7,535 nucleotides of DNA, from the NCBI GenBank assembly GCA_018067055.1, contig JAGPVK010000307.1:1-7535 (forward strand). The letters are read 5' to 3'. The stretch is from Sphingomonadales bacterium. Its GTDB lineage: Bacteria > Pseudomonadota > Alphaproteobacteria > Sphingomonadales > Sphingomonadaceae. Of this stretch, positions 1 to 6,340 are shown one piece after another (positions within the stretch are counted from its first letter, which is position 1; every line of letters starts with the position of its first letter). The notes below the pieces were generated by a model. It was not told the DNA's origin, made no database searches, and saw nothing but the letters and a program-made list of their open reading frames with translations. Both the position numbers and the translations under genes were made by a program.

Positions 1-2696
1 CCACGGGCGCCAACGGTCACCGCACCCAGTCGTGCGACCTGATGATCCTCATCAACCACCGCGCGCGCCGACAGGAACATTGGTACGCCGATCGCTTGCG
101 CTGACAATTTACCGATGCGGAGGCTGTAATTGCCATAGGGAACGCCATCGAACAGGAAGAAACCGTCAAATTCGGTCTGTGTTTCACGCACGACACGGCC
201 CTTGCCGTCGACCAGTTCCAGGCCGACGCCGGCAATCGCACCGCCGCCGCTGCGGATTAGCGTGCCCTCGATTTCGCCGGCGCTGACCAGTGGCAGCTCG
301 ACCGTCATCGCCACTCCGGGTCGCGGCGTGATCACCACGCCGGGCAAGGCAGGCTGGACATAAGGATTGGGCAGGCTGCTGCTGTCAATCCCGATCAACA
401 CCGCTCGGAATGGCTGCAGATTGTCGATCACCGCCCGGCCGTTGGCATCGGTGGCGGTGAGCGCCACCGTCTGCCCGGCGGTCAGTTCGACATTTTCTGC
501 CAGTTTCTCGCCCGGCTGGCGAACCCCGTCGCCGTTGGCATCATGAAACACGATCGCCAGCGCTTGTCCATTATTGGCCAGCTTGTTGTTCGAGAAACGG
601 AATTTTCCATTGCGCGGATCCGGTCCCAGGCTGAACGCAAGATTGAGTCCGGCGGCGACCGACCCGTCGCTTGCGGCTTCAGCGCTGGCGGTCAGCGAAA
701 AGCGTTCGAACCGGCGAATGATGCCGATCCCCGCGCGCCCACGATCCAGTCCGGCATCATAGCCAAGCTCGGCGCGCCAGTTGGACCGCTCCCCTGCCTG
801 CCATTCACCGGTAAAATTGACCCTTTCAAAACGTTTCTCCGGCGCCAGACGGTAAACCGCTTCACCACGCAGCCGGATGTTGCCGATCCGGCCATTGGCG
901 AGCAGCCGCGCGCCGAGACGGTCCGGTGGGTCGGGCCCGATATCGCTGAATCGTTTCTCCCAATTTAGTTCTCCGGTCAGCGACAGCCGGTTCAGGTTCA
1001 GCGACATGCGGCCGGTGATGTCGAGGCTGTCGCGACCGTCGGAGCGCGTTTCATATTGCGCGTCGATGTGCACAGGCACCGCTTTGCTGCCGATCTTGAA
1101 ACTATGATCGACCGACAGGCTATGCTGTGATTCGACATGTTTATCAATCTGGTCGGAGATAAAGCCGCCCCGCGCCCAGACCGATTCGGCGGTAATGTAG
1201 CTATCGCCAAGCTGTCCGAGCAACTGGCCACGAAAGGCCATACCGCGACCCAGATCAGACGCAGCGGACAGTTCCACCAGCGTTGGCCCAACCGCACGGC
1301 GGACCGATCCTTCCAGATAGTCGTAGCGATGACCCTCGATTTGCAGGCTGAACAAGGAAGCCGCAACCGAAGTTTTGGCGTTCAGACCGCGTTCCAGTCC
1401 GACTCCGCCGCGCCAACCAGACTGTCGGATGGGTGAATTAGGACCGAATCGGATCAAATCTTCGCCTGCTTCGTGAACTCCGGCCCAATAATAGGTCTGT
1501 CTGGGCGGTATCGAGTCCAGTCCCACGGGAATGACCTTGATATCCCGCCGAATCTGGCCCTGCGGACCATAGAGCACGACTTCAAAGCGATTCTGACCGT
1601 AAAGCAGCGGCACATCAATAAATTCATAGCGGCCATCGGTCCGGTTTTCGGCAAAGGCGAGCAATTGGTCATTGCGGTAGAGTTCTGCATCCCAGCCATT
1701 GGGCAATTCCCCACGAAAACTGGTGCGATCAAAACTGTCCGACCGCTCTACCGGACGGTTGGTTACCAATGCTCCGCGGCCGGCAACAGACTGGGAAACC
1801 AGCGCCGTAGAGAAGGTCGATACATCGCCCAAAGCAAAGTGGGTTGCCTTTAGCGGCCCGAGCAACTCCCCCTTGGGGTCGGTACGATAGGCCCGAAGCC
1901 GCAGGTTTTCTGGTACACCGCTGCTATCGGAGGAAAGTCGGGCATCGAAGCTGGCTTTGCCAATTTCACCGGATGCGTAAAGTTCATAACGCACGTCAAA
2001 TTTTTGTCCCGACCGTTTGTCCCTCAGTCCACCAGCGGAAACCACAGCATCAACCGAGGGTGTCCGCCAGAATTTATAGGGCTCCGACGATTGCGGCAAA
2101 GCAGACAGGTCGAAACTTTTGCGCGGTCGGATTTTGGCGGCCTGTTCCTTGCGCGCCAGCGCGCGTTCAAAGGGTAGCTGTGTATCGGACTTGACGGTCA
2201 GCAAAGCATTGGACAGGTCAGGCGTGAAATTGATATCAAACCAGTTCGACAGGCTTTTCACATCGATACACCAGCCCTCCGGTACGTCATAAATTTGCCC
2301 GGAGAGCAGTTTTTTGCTGTCTTTCCCCTTTTGTACCATGTCACTGTCACGATCGATGGTCAGTGTCTGATTCTCCGAAAAGATCCACCCAGTTGCGCGG
2401 CGCGACTTTTTGTCGAGACGCAGCGGAATGTCCATTGCGACGATGATATCGGCGAGATCAACGCATATCCCGGAATCTGTTTGATAGCCCCGCACGCCAT
2501 CTCCCAGCCGGTAATTGCCGGACCGCAAGTCAAACAACAGAGCATCGTCATCGCTGGCCGACCAGTCGCTGGCCGCCTGAACCGGTGATGCCAAGAACAG
2601 CGAAGCCGCCGAGATCGCAATGATCCCCGCGGCTTTGACCAGCGCATCAAAGCGTCGGCCGATTATCTTATATTGCTGTCCCATGGCCTTCATCAT
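1..2696 (-). CDS. Usher-like outer-membrane assembly protein of an alternative chaperone-usher system (3' end beyond the left edge)
   Basis: One frame stays open from the ATG at 2696 to the left edge (898 complete codons, no stop), so the gene is partial. Seen: a Sec signal peptide with likely cleavage after VQA (residues 39-41). Next comes a globular region (about 45-190) with two cysteines, SGICVD (C78) and EGWCID (C143). A plug-like segment around 327-380 contains FRGELPNGWDAELYRND, similar to usher proteins. A region of alternating amphipathic strands (about 425-690) looks like a beta barrel. An EF-hand-like loop follows, with D719, N721, D723 and E730, and then a carboxypeptidase-regulatory-like beta domain (about 807-865). 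Inferred role: outer-membrane channel that takes subunits from the chaperone encoded 47 bp upstream. The N-terminus does not look like the usual PapC/FimD N-terminal domain. The start is the first of ATGATG and has no clear ribosome site; ATG at 2684 is an alternative. The usher assignment is fairly likely; the detailed domain limits are not. Confidence 0.75.
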   Translation of the reverse strand, partial: MMKAMGQQYKIIGRRFDALVKAAGIIAISAASLFLASPVQAASDWSASDDDALLFDLRSGNYRLGDGVRGYQTDSGICVDLADIIVAMDIPLRLDKKSRRATGWIFSENQTLTIDRDSDMVQKGKDSKKLLSGQIYDVPEGWCIDVKSLSNWFDINFTPDLSNALLTVKSDTQLPFERALARKEQAAKIRPRKSFDLSALPQSSEPYKFWRTPSVDAVVSAGGLRDKRSGQKFDVRYELYASGEIGKASFDARLSSDSSGVPENLRLRAYRTDPKGELLGPLKATHFALGDVSTFSTALVSQSVAGRGALVTNRPVERSDSFDRTSFRGELPNGWDAELYRNDQLLAFAENRTDGRYEFIDVPLLYGQNRFEVVLYGPQGQIRRDIKVIPVGLDSIPPRQTYYWAGVHEAGEDLIRFGPNSPIRQSGWRGGVGLERGLNAKTSVAASLFSLQIEGHRYDYLEGSVRRAVGPTLVELSAASDLGRGMAFRGQLLGQLGDSYITAESVWARGGFISDQIDKHVESQHSLSVDHSFKIGSKAVPVHIDAQYETRSDGRDSLDITGRMSLNLNRLSLTGELNWEKRFSDIGPDPPDRLGARLLANGRIGNIRLRGEAVYRLAPEKRFERVNFTGEWQAGERSNWRAELGYDAGLDRGRAGIGIIRRFERFSLTASAEAASDGSVAAGLNLAFSLGPDPRNGKFRFSNNKLANNGQALAIVFHDANGDGVRQPGEKLAENVELTAGQTVALTATDANGRAVIDNLQPFRAVLIGIDSSSLPNPYVQPALPGVVITPRPGVAMTVELPLVSAGEIEGTLIRSGGGAIAGVGLELVDGKGRVVRETQTEFDGFFLFDGVPYGNYSLRIGKLSAQAIGVPMFLSARAVVDEDHQVARLGAVTVGAR

Positions 2697-2734
2697 GACT
2701 GATTGACGGCGTGATGCCGCATTAAGTCATTGAT

Positions 2735-2749
2735 AGATAAGATTTATCT
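2735..2749. repeat. Short AT-rich inverted repeat over the chaperone stop codon
   Basis: The arms AGATAA and TTATCT are perfect complements separated by 3 nt, and the chaperone TAA (2746-2744) lies inside one arm. No T-run follows, so it does not look like an intrinsic terminator. On the mRNA it could form a weak hairpin between the chaperone and usher cistrons. A chance origin is possible. Confidence 0.3.
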
Positions 2750-3589
2750 GATAACCATGTCGGTTTTGGCGATCAGCGCTCCGCCATCATTGGCCGATTC
2801 ATAATAAGCAACCGAGATCTGTCCATTGAGCTGGGCTGCGATCTCCGGCGGTACCGGCAAGGAGACGGTTCGCTTGGTCACTTCCGGATAGACCGCGATG
2901 CCGCGGGCAATCATGACCGGTTCATCGATACCCGGCTTGGTGATACGGATTTCTCCATAAGTGGAACGATCGCCCGATCGACTGAGATCAAAGGCAAAGG
3001 ATTGTCCATCTGCGTCCTTCTCCATCCGGCCATTGGCAATCGCAGCCGTGGCCTGCAGATTGCCGTAGCGGACAATGATCGGAATGGTAACGCCGTAGAT
3101 CGGCGTCAGCGCAATGGTAAACCCGCCATCCGGTACTGTCTGGTCGGTCACCGAGCGGGTTTCGGGAATCGCCCGGAAAAGCAGATGTACCCGATATTCG
3201 CCGTCTGGAAGGCCTTCGGGGGCGCGGACACCCAACCGTATCGCCTGCGGCTGATTGGGCGGCAGGGTGACCCGGCGCGGCGCATAGCGGATCATCGCCT
3301 TGGCGGCCTGTTCGATTTCATTGGCCTGGTCTTCGGTAACCTCTTCCAGGCGACCGTCGGCCGTCATCCGGCGCAGTTCGAGCGAAATACGGTAGGTTGC
3401 GGTTTCCGAGCCAATATTGTTCAAGATCACTTCGGTACCGCGGTCACCATCGAGCACAACTCGCGTCGGTGCGACCAGAAGGTCGCCCGCAGCCTGTGCC
3501 GGCATGGTTGTCATCAGCATTGCCGTTGCGAGGCTGGTCAGCCCGATGCAACAGGTCTTCAAAGCCCTGAGAGCCTCTATGGTCATCAT
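2744..3589 (-). CDS. PapD-like periplasmic pilus-assembly chaperone
   Basis: This 281-residue product is of normal size for periplasmic fimbrial chaperones, which fold and cap secreted subunits by donating a beta strand and then deliver them to an outer-membrane usher. Seen: a signal peptide with likely cleavage after AQA (31-33). An N-terminal Ig-like domain begins VAPTRVVLDG, and R43 is a plausible counterpart of the conserved PapD Arg8. Then come TYRISLELR (65-73), VTLPPNQPQAIRLGVR (107-122), LPDGEYRVHLLFRAIP (127-142) and a hydrophobic strand YGVTIPIIVRYG (165-176) of the kind used for subunit capture. A second beta-rich domain completes the protein. It sits between the DUF4402 subunit gene and the usher-like gene. 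The start is an ATGATG pair. GGAG at 3596-3593 is only 3 nt from the first ATG but 6 nt from the second (3586), so the true start may be 3586. Confidence 0.82.
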   Translation of the reverse strand: MMTIEALRALKTCCIGLTSLATAMLMTTMPAQAAGDLLVAPTRVVLDGDRGTEVILNNIGSETATYRISLELRRMTADGRLEEVTEDQANEIEQAAKAMIRYAPRRVTLPPNQPQAIRLGVRAPEGLPDGEYRVHLLFRAIPETRSVTDQTVPDGGFTIALTPIYGVTIPIIVRYGNLQATAAIANGRMEKDADGQSFAFDLSRSGDRSTYGEIRITKPGIDEPVMIARGIAVYPEVTKRTVSLPVPPEIAAQLNGQISVAYYESANDGGALIAKTDMVIR

Positions 3590-3590
3590 A

Positions 3591-3596
3591 TTCTCC
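3591..3596 (-). promoter_or_regulatory. Ribosome binding site of the chaperone gene
   Basis: The minus strand reads GGAGAA directly upstream of ATGATG. Spacing from GGAG is 3 nt to the ATG at 3589 and 6 nt to the ATG at 3586, which favours the second ATG. Confidence 0.6.
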
Positions 3597-3628
3597 GTCT
3601 TTACTGGTCATATTGCACGGATAGGCGG

Positions 3629-3637
3629 TTTTTTTTT
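3629..3637. repeat. Nine-base homopolymer (A9 on the minus strand) in the chaperone leader
   Basis: An uninterrupted run of nine T on the plus strand (A9 in the transcript direction) lies about 40 nt upstream of the chaperone start, in the leader between the terminator and the gene. It is outside any coding frame I accept. Such tracts can slip in replication or transcription. No promoter elements could be placed around it. Confidence 0.7.
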
Positions 3638-3740
3638 GCGCCTGTTCCCATCTCCCTCATGAACAAAGAAGGTTACCAAAGCGCTAAGCATAAGTTATTT
3701 TTGGGCATCGGCGGGACATCCACCGGTCAGGATCTGGCAT

Positions 3741-3774
3741 AAAAAACCCGCCCGCGACAAGGGTCGCGAGCGGG
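3741..3774 (-). terminator. Strong intrinsic terminator behind the DUF4402 subunit gene
   Basis: Read on the minus strand, a 12-bp GC-rich stem (CCCGCTCGCGAC with GTCGCGGGCGGG, one G-U pair) closes a CCTT loop and is followed directly by TTTTTT. It lies 45 nt after the subunit stop codon and before the chaperone gene. It should end most transcripts after the subunit gene, leaving chaperone and usher to read-through or to a separate promoter. Confidence 0.93.
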
Positions 3775-3819
3775 CAATATGTCTTCTGATCGGCGGTCTG
3801 ATGCGCCGCCGACTGCGCT

Positions 3820-4311
3820 TTAGTTGTAGTTTACCGTTACGTTGAAAGAGCCCTCATAGGCGCCATCCGCCTGGTTGGCACCCACGTTGAGCAACCCACC
3901 CACGTTGAAAGAGCCGGCACCGCCGGTCAATGTAAGGGTCGATACGCTGGCAACAATATTGGCGGTCATCGTGTTCGTGCCGCTGGTAAGGGTAACGCTT
4001 GGATCGGAGGCAACGCTCACGGTCTCGCCAGCAGTACCGGTTACATCAAAACCAGCTGCAGAAGTGGTGCCCGAGCAAACCAGCCCGGCGCCGCACGACA
4101 TGCCACCAGCGCTAACGGAAACGGTCGAGGCCGCGGTGCCGGTAACGATCGTACCGAAATCAAGCGCGCTGCCATCGGATTCGACGGAAACCTGCTTCAG
4201 GATATTCGCCCGGGCGTCGGCCGTAGCCGTATCGGCGCGTGCAGCAGTTGCGCCCATTACCGAAGCCACAAGCACGGAAGAGGCCAAAGCGGCCTGGATA
4301 AATTTTGTCAT
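3820..4311 (-). CDS. Exported DUF4402 pilin-like subunit
   Basis: This 163-residue small exported protein has a clear signal peptide (positive T-K start, hydrophobic core, cleavage after ARA at 24-26). The mature part is rich in Ser, Thr, Gly, Ala and Val, with few charged residues, as in secreted beta-sandwich subunits. ALDFGTI (49-55) and the end GAYEGSFNVTVNYN (150-163) match the pattern of the DUF4402 family as I know it. C73 and C79 could form a disulfide. Its place ahead of a PapD-like chaperone and a usher-like gene suggests it is the structural subunit of a surface fibre or an adhesin; that is inferred. The ribosome site AGGGA (4325-4321) lies 9 nt from the ATG. The strong terminator directly downstream fits a gene expressed more than its assembly partners. 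A DUF4402 function is not established by the sequence alone. Confidence 0.85.
   Translation of the reverse strand: MTKFIQAALASSVLVASVMGATAARADTATADARANILKQVSVESDGSALDFGTIVTGTAASTVSVSAGGMSCGAGLVCSGTTSAAGFDVTGTAGETVSVASDPSVTLTSGTNTMTANIVASVSTLTLTGGAGSFNVGGLLNVGANQADGAYEGSFNVTVNYN
3839..3915. repeat. 14-bp direct repeat inside the DUF4402 gene
   Basis: ACGTTGAAAGAGCC occurs at 3839-3852 and again at 3902-3915. Both copies encode GSFNV, once in the last beta strand and once about 21 residues earlier. A third, weaker relative (NVGAN) lies between them. It may reflect repeated beta-strand units in the subunit. Confidence 0.7.
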
Positions 4312-4431
4312 AGTTACTGGTCCCTATTTTTCATTACGTGGTTGAAAGGACACATGCGGTGTAGACTGACCAAACCCACTGGGCAGCTATCGCCTGTATC
4401 AACATTCAGCCGCTCTTATCCAAGGGAAAGA

Positions 4432-4521
4432 ATAAGACTTTGCTGCGAGTCATGGTTAATTTCGAATTAATCTGCTTTGCTATTGATTTATATATATAAT
4501 ATAGGATGATTCTGGCGTCAT
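4432..4521 (-). promoter_or_regulatory. Promoter region of the DUF4402 gene (two alternatives)
   Basis: Alternative one on the minus strand is ATGACG (4521-4516), a 17-nt spacer, then TATATA (4498-4493), inside an AT-rich tract. Alternative two uses the second half of the TTAA-N7-TTAA box as the -35 region, with TCTTAT at 4437-4432 as -10. They would give leaders of roughly 175 and 115 nt. Both are motif readings; no start site is known. Confidence 0.4.
4456..4470 (-). promoter_or_regulatory. CtrA-type box TTAA-N7-TTAA
   Basis: The minus strand reads TTAATTCGAAATTAAC, an exact match to the TTAA-N7-TTAA consensus for the alphaproteobacterial cell-cycle regulator CtrA, including the trailing C often seen. 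It lies about 145 nt upstream of the DUF4402 start codon, in the only long intergenic gap of the window. The surrounding DNA is AT-rich, which raises the chance of a random match. Confidence 0.5.
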
Positions 4522-4540
4522 TTGCGGTTCAGGCCGCACG

Positions 4541-4569
4541 AAAATTGACTGTCTAACGAGCTGACAGAC
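4541..4569 (-). terminator. Weak terminator-like hairpin after parB
   Basis: On the minus strand CTGTC (4567-4563) can pair with GACAG (4553-4549) across a 9-nt loop, followed by TCAATTTT. The stem is only 5 bp and the T-run is interrupted, so termination here would be inefficient or factor-assisted. It lies 9 nt past the parB stop. Confidence 0.3.
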
Positions 4570-4577
4570 GCAGAATG

Positions 4578-5531
4578 CTAGATATGCTCTCCGGTGAGAC
4601 GCTGGCAAATCAGGTCGAGTTGATCAAGATTGGCATATTCAATCGCCATGGTTCCGCCCTGCCCATCGGACTGGATTTTGACCTTCAGTCCGAGCAGATC
4701 ACCAAGATGCGTTTCCAGCGCCTGGATATCCGCATCGGTCTCCGAGAGCGATACCGGCTTTTTGCTCGACGAGCGGGTCTGACTGCTCAGTGATTTGCGC
4801 ACCAGTCGCTCGACGTCCCGAACCGATAGTCCCTGTTTCGCAATTTGCGGTGCCAGCTCTTCGGCATTGGGTGCGTTGATCAGTGCCCGGGCATGGCCCA
4901 TCGACAGTTTTTCATCGACAACCAGCGCCTTCACGCTGTCCGGTAACTCGAGCAGGCGCATCAGATTGGCGATATGGCTGCGCGATTTTCCGACAATCTC
5001 GGCCAAGCGGGACTGGCTATGGCCAAAATCCTGGCTCAGCCTGGCATAAGCCTCGGCCTCTTCGATAACATTGAGGTCCTTGCGCTGGACATTCTCGACG
5101 ATCGCGATTTCCAGCGTTTCTTCATCGTTGAGGTTGCGGACGACGGCCGGGATCTGGTGCAAGCGTGCTCGCTGCGCAGCGCGCCAGCGCCGCTCACCGG
5201 CGACGATCTGAAAATTCTTGCCGTGCGGGCGCACGACGATCGGCTGAATCACGCCCCGCTGCCGCATGCTGTCGGCCAGTTCATCGAGCGCGTCCGAATC
5301 AAAATGCTGTCGCGGCTGATCGGGATTGGGCCGAATGTCGGAAACCGCGATCGACCGCAGGCCATCAATGACCGTGGTCGAAGCAGGCCGTTCGCTATCG
5401 ACGGCTTCGTCGGTGATGATCGGTTCTTCCCGCTGAATGTCCCCGAACAGGCTGTTCAGTCCCCTGCCCAGCCCGGTAACACGCTTTGGCGCGCGCTTGC
5501 TTTTGTCGTTCACGGCCTGATCGTCAGCCAT
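4578..5531 (-). CDS. parB: Chromosome-partitioning protein ParB (CTP-dependent parS-binding clamp)
   Basis: ParB loads at parS, spreads along DNA as a CTP-switched clamp and works with ParA to segregate the origin region. Seen (numbered from the ATG at 5531, 317 residues): a basic N-terminus with GLGRGLNSLFGD (20-31), the usual ParA-stimulating segment. Then a ParB/Srx nucleotide domain with RPNPDQPR (67-74), GERRWRA (112-118) and ENVQRKDLN (146-154). A helix-turn-helix follows at 172-193 (SQSRLAEIVGKSRSHIANLM), with a linker rich in Ser and Lys and a C-terminal dimerisation domain. No key motif is missing. The ATG overlaps the parA stop as TGATG, and AGGTGG (5544-5539) stands 7 nt upstream; an in-frame TTG at 5534 is less well placed. 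The parS targets lie 0.9-1.4 kb upstream in rsmG. Confidence 0.97.
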   Translation of the reverse strand: MADDQAVNDKSKRAPKRVTGLGRGLNSLFGDIQREEPIITDEAVDSERPASTTVIDGLRSIAVSDIRPNPDQPRQHFDSDALDELADSMRQRGVIQPIVVRPHGKNFQIVAGERRWRAAQRARLHQIPAVVRNLNDEETLEIAIVENVQRKDLNVIEEAEAYARLSQDFGHSQSRLAEIVGKSRSHIANLMRLLELPDSVKALVVDEKLSMGHARALINAPNAEELAPQIAKQGLSVRDVERLVRKSLSSQTRSSSKKPVSLSETDADIQALETHLGDLLGLKVKIQSDGQGGTMAIEYANLDQLDLICQRLTGEHI

Positions 5532-6313
5532 CAAGCAGCCACCTTTCGATCCGGCAAGCGGCCAATCAACTCGCGCGCCAGGTCGATATAGGCAACCGAT
5601 CCGCTGCAGCGATAATCATAGATCAAGGCGGGAAGCCCATGGCTCGGCGCTTCGGACAGACGGACGTTGCGCGGGATCACGGTTTCAAAAACCACATCGC
5701 CCAGACAGGCGCGGACATCATCGGAAACCTGTTCGGTCAATTTGTTGCGGCGATCGTACATGGTCAGGACCACGCCCATCACCGAAAGCTGACGGTTGAA
5801 GCGGGCGCGGATACGCTCGACGGTCTGCAGCAACTGGCTCAGGCCCTCGAGCGCGAAAAACTCGCATTGCAGCGGCACCAGCAGAGATTCGACCGCGACC
5901 ATGGCGTTGAGCGTAAGCAGACCCAATGACGGTGGGCAGTCGATCAATATGATATCCCAACGACCGTTATCTGCGGCATCCAGAGCTTTTTTCAGACGGT
6001 GCGTCCGCTCTTCAAATTCGACCAGCTCCACTTCGGCGCCGGAAAGGTCGACCGTGGCCGGAACGATATCCAGTCCCGGCACCTTGGTCTGGTTGATACA
6101 GTCGGCCAGTGGGACGTCATTAATCAGCAGATCATAGCTGCTGTTGACGCGATCGCCCTGCGACAATCCAAGTCCGGTCGACGCATTGCCTTGCGGATCG
6201 AGGTCGATCAGCAGGACTTTCCAGCCGCTGGCGGCCAGGGCCGTGGCCATATTGATTGCCGTGGTGGTCTTGCCCACGCCACCTTTTTGATTGGCTATTG
6301 CGATACGAACCAT
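5531..6313 (-). CDS. parA: Chromosome-partitioning ATPase ParA (Soj)
   Basis: ParA is a cytoplasmic, nucleoid-binding ATPase whose ATP-bound dimers pull ParB-parS complexes; ParB stimulates its hydrolysis. Seen: a deviant Walker A motif KGGVGKTT (10-17) with signature lysine K10 and catalytic-loop K15. The A' motif LLIDLDPQGNAS (34-45) and the Walker B motif IILIDCPPSLG (121-131) with D125 follow. At 260 residues it has the usual length of chromosomal ParA without the N-terminal helix-turn-helix domain found on many plasmid versions, which fits a chromosomal copy. It starts 27 nt after the rsmG stop with a GGCGGA ribosome site (6326-6321, spacing 7) and overlaps parB by one base (TGATG), indicating coupled translation. 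The frame is intact. Confidence 0.97.
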   Translation of the reverse strand: MVRIAIANQKGGVGKTTTAINMATALAASGWKVLLIDLDPQGNASTGLGLSQGDRVNSSYDLLINDVPLADCINQTKVPGLDIVPATVDLSGAEVELVEFEERTHRLKKALDAADNGRWDIILIDCPPSLGLLTLNAMVAVESLLVPLQCEFFALEGLSQLLQTVERIRARFNRQLSVMGVVLTMYDRRNKLTEQVSDDVRACLGDVVFETVIPRNVRLSEAPSHGLPALIYDYRCSGSVAYIDLARELIGRLPDRKVAA

Positions 6314-6340
6314 TGTCAGTTCCGCCCTAAAAATAGGTTT

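Noticed and set aside
17..2650. Several short minus-strand frames that could suggest a decayed, frameshifted gene
   Set aside because: Codon-by-codon reading from the ATG at 2696 shows a single uninterrupted frame to the left edge. The short frames are shadows; the true gene simply has no stop inside the window.
3002..3742. 246-codon plus-strand open frame
   Set aside because: It lies almost entirely antisense to the well-supported chaperone gene, has no signal or domain pattern, crosses the terminator region and has no ribosome site worth noting.
4415..4438. Hairpin TCTTAT/ATAAGA in the subunit leader
   Set aside because: Six AT-rich pairs with a 12-nt loop are too weak and common to support a regulatory RNA or riboswitch.
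4521..4546. Hairpin TGCGG/CCGCA downstream of parB as terminator
   Set aside because: Only 5 bp and no T-run on the correct side for the parB transcript.
5532..5534. TTG start for parB
   Set aside because: The TTG is only 4 nt from AGGTGG, while the next codon, ATG at 5531, has a 7-nt spacing and forms a standard TGATG overlap.
4974..5929. Long plus-strand frames opposite parB and parA
   Set aside because: They are antisense to highly conserved genes and arise from GC-rich codon bias; their translations show no recognisable motif.
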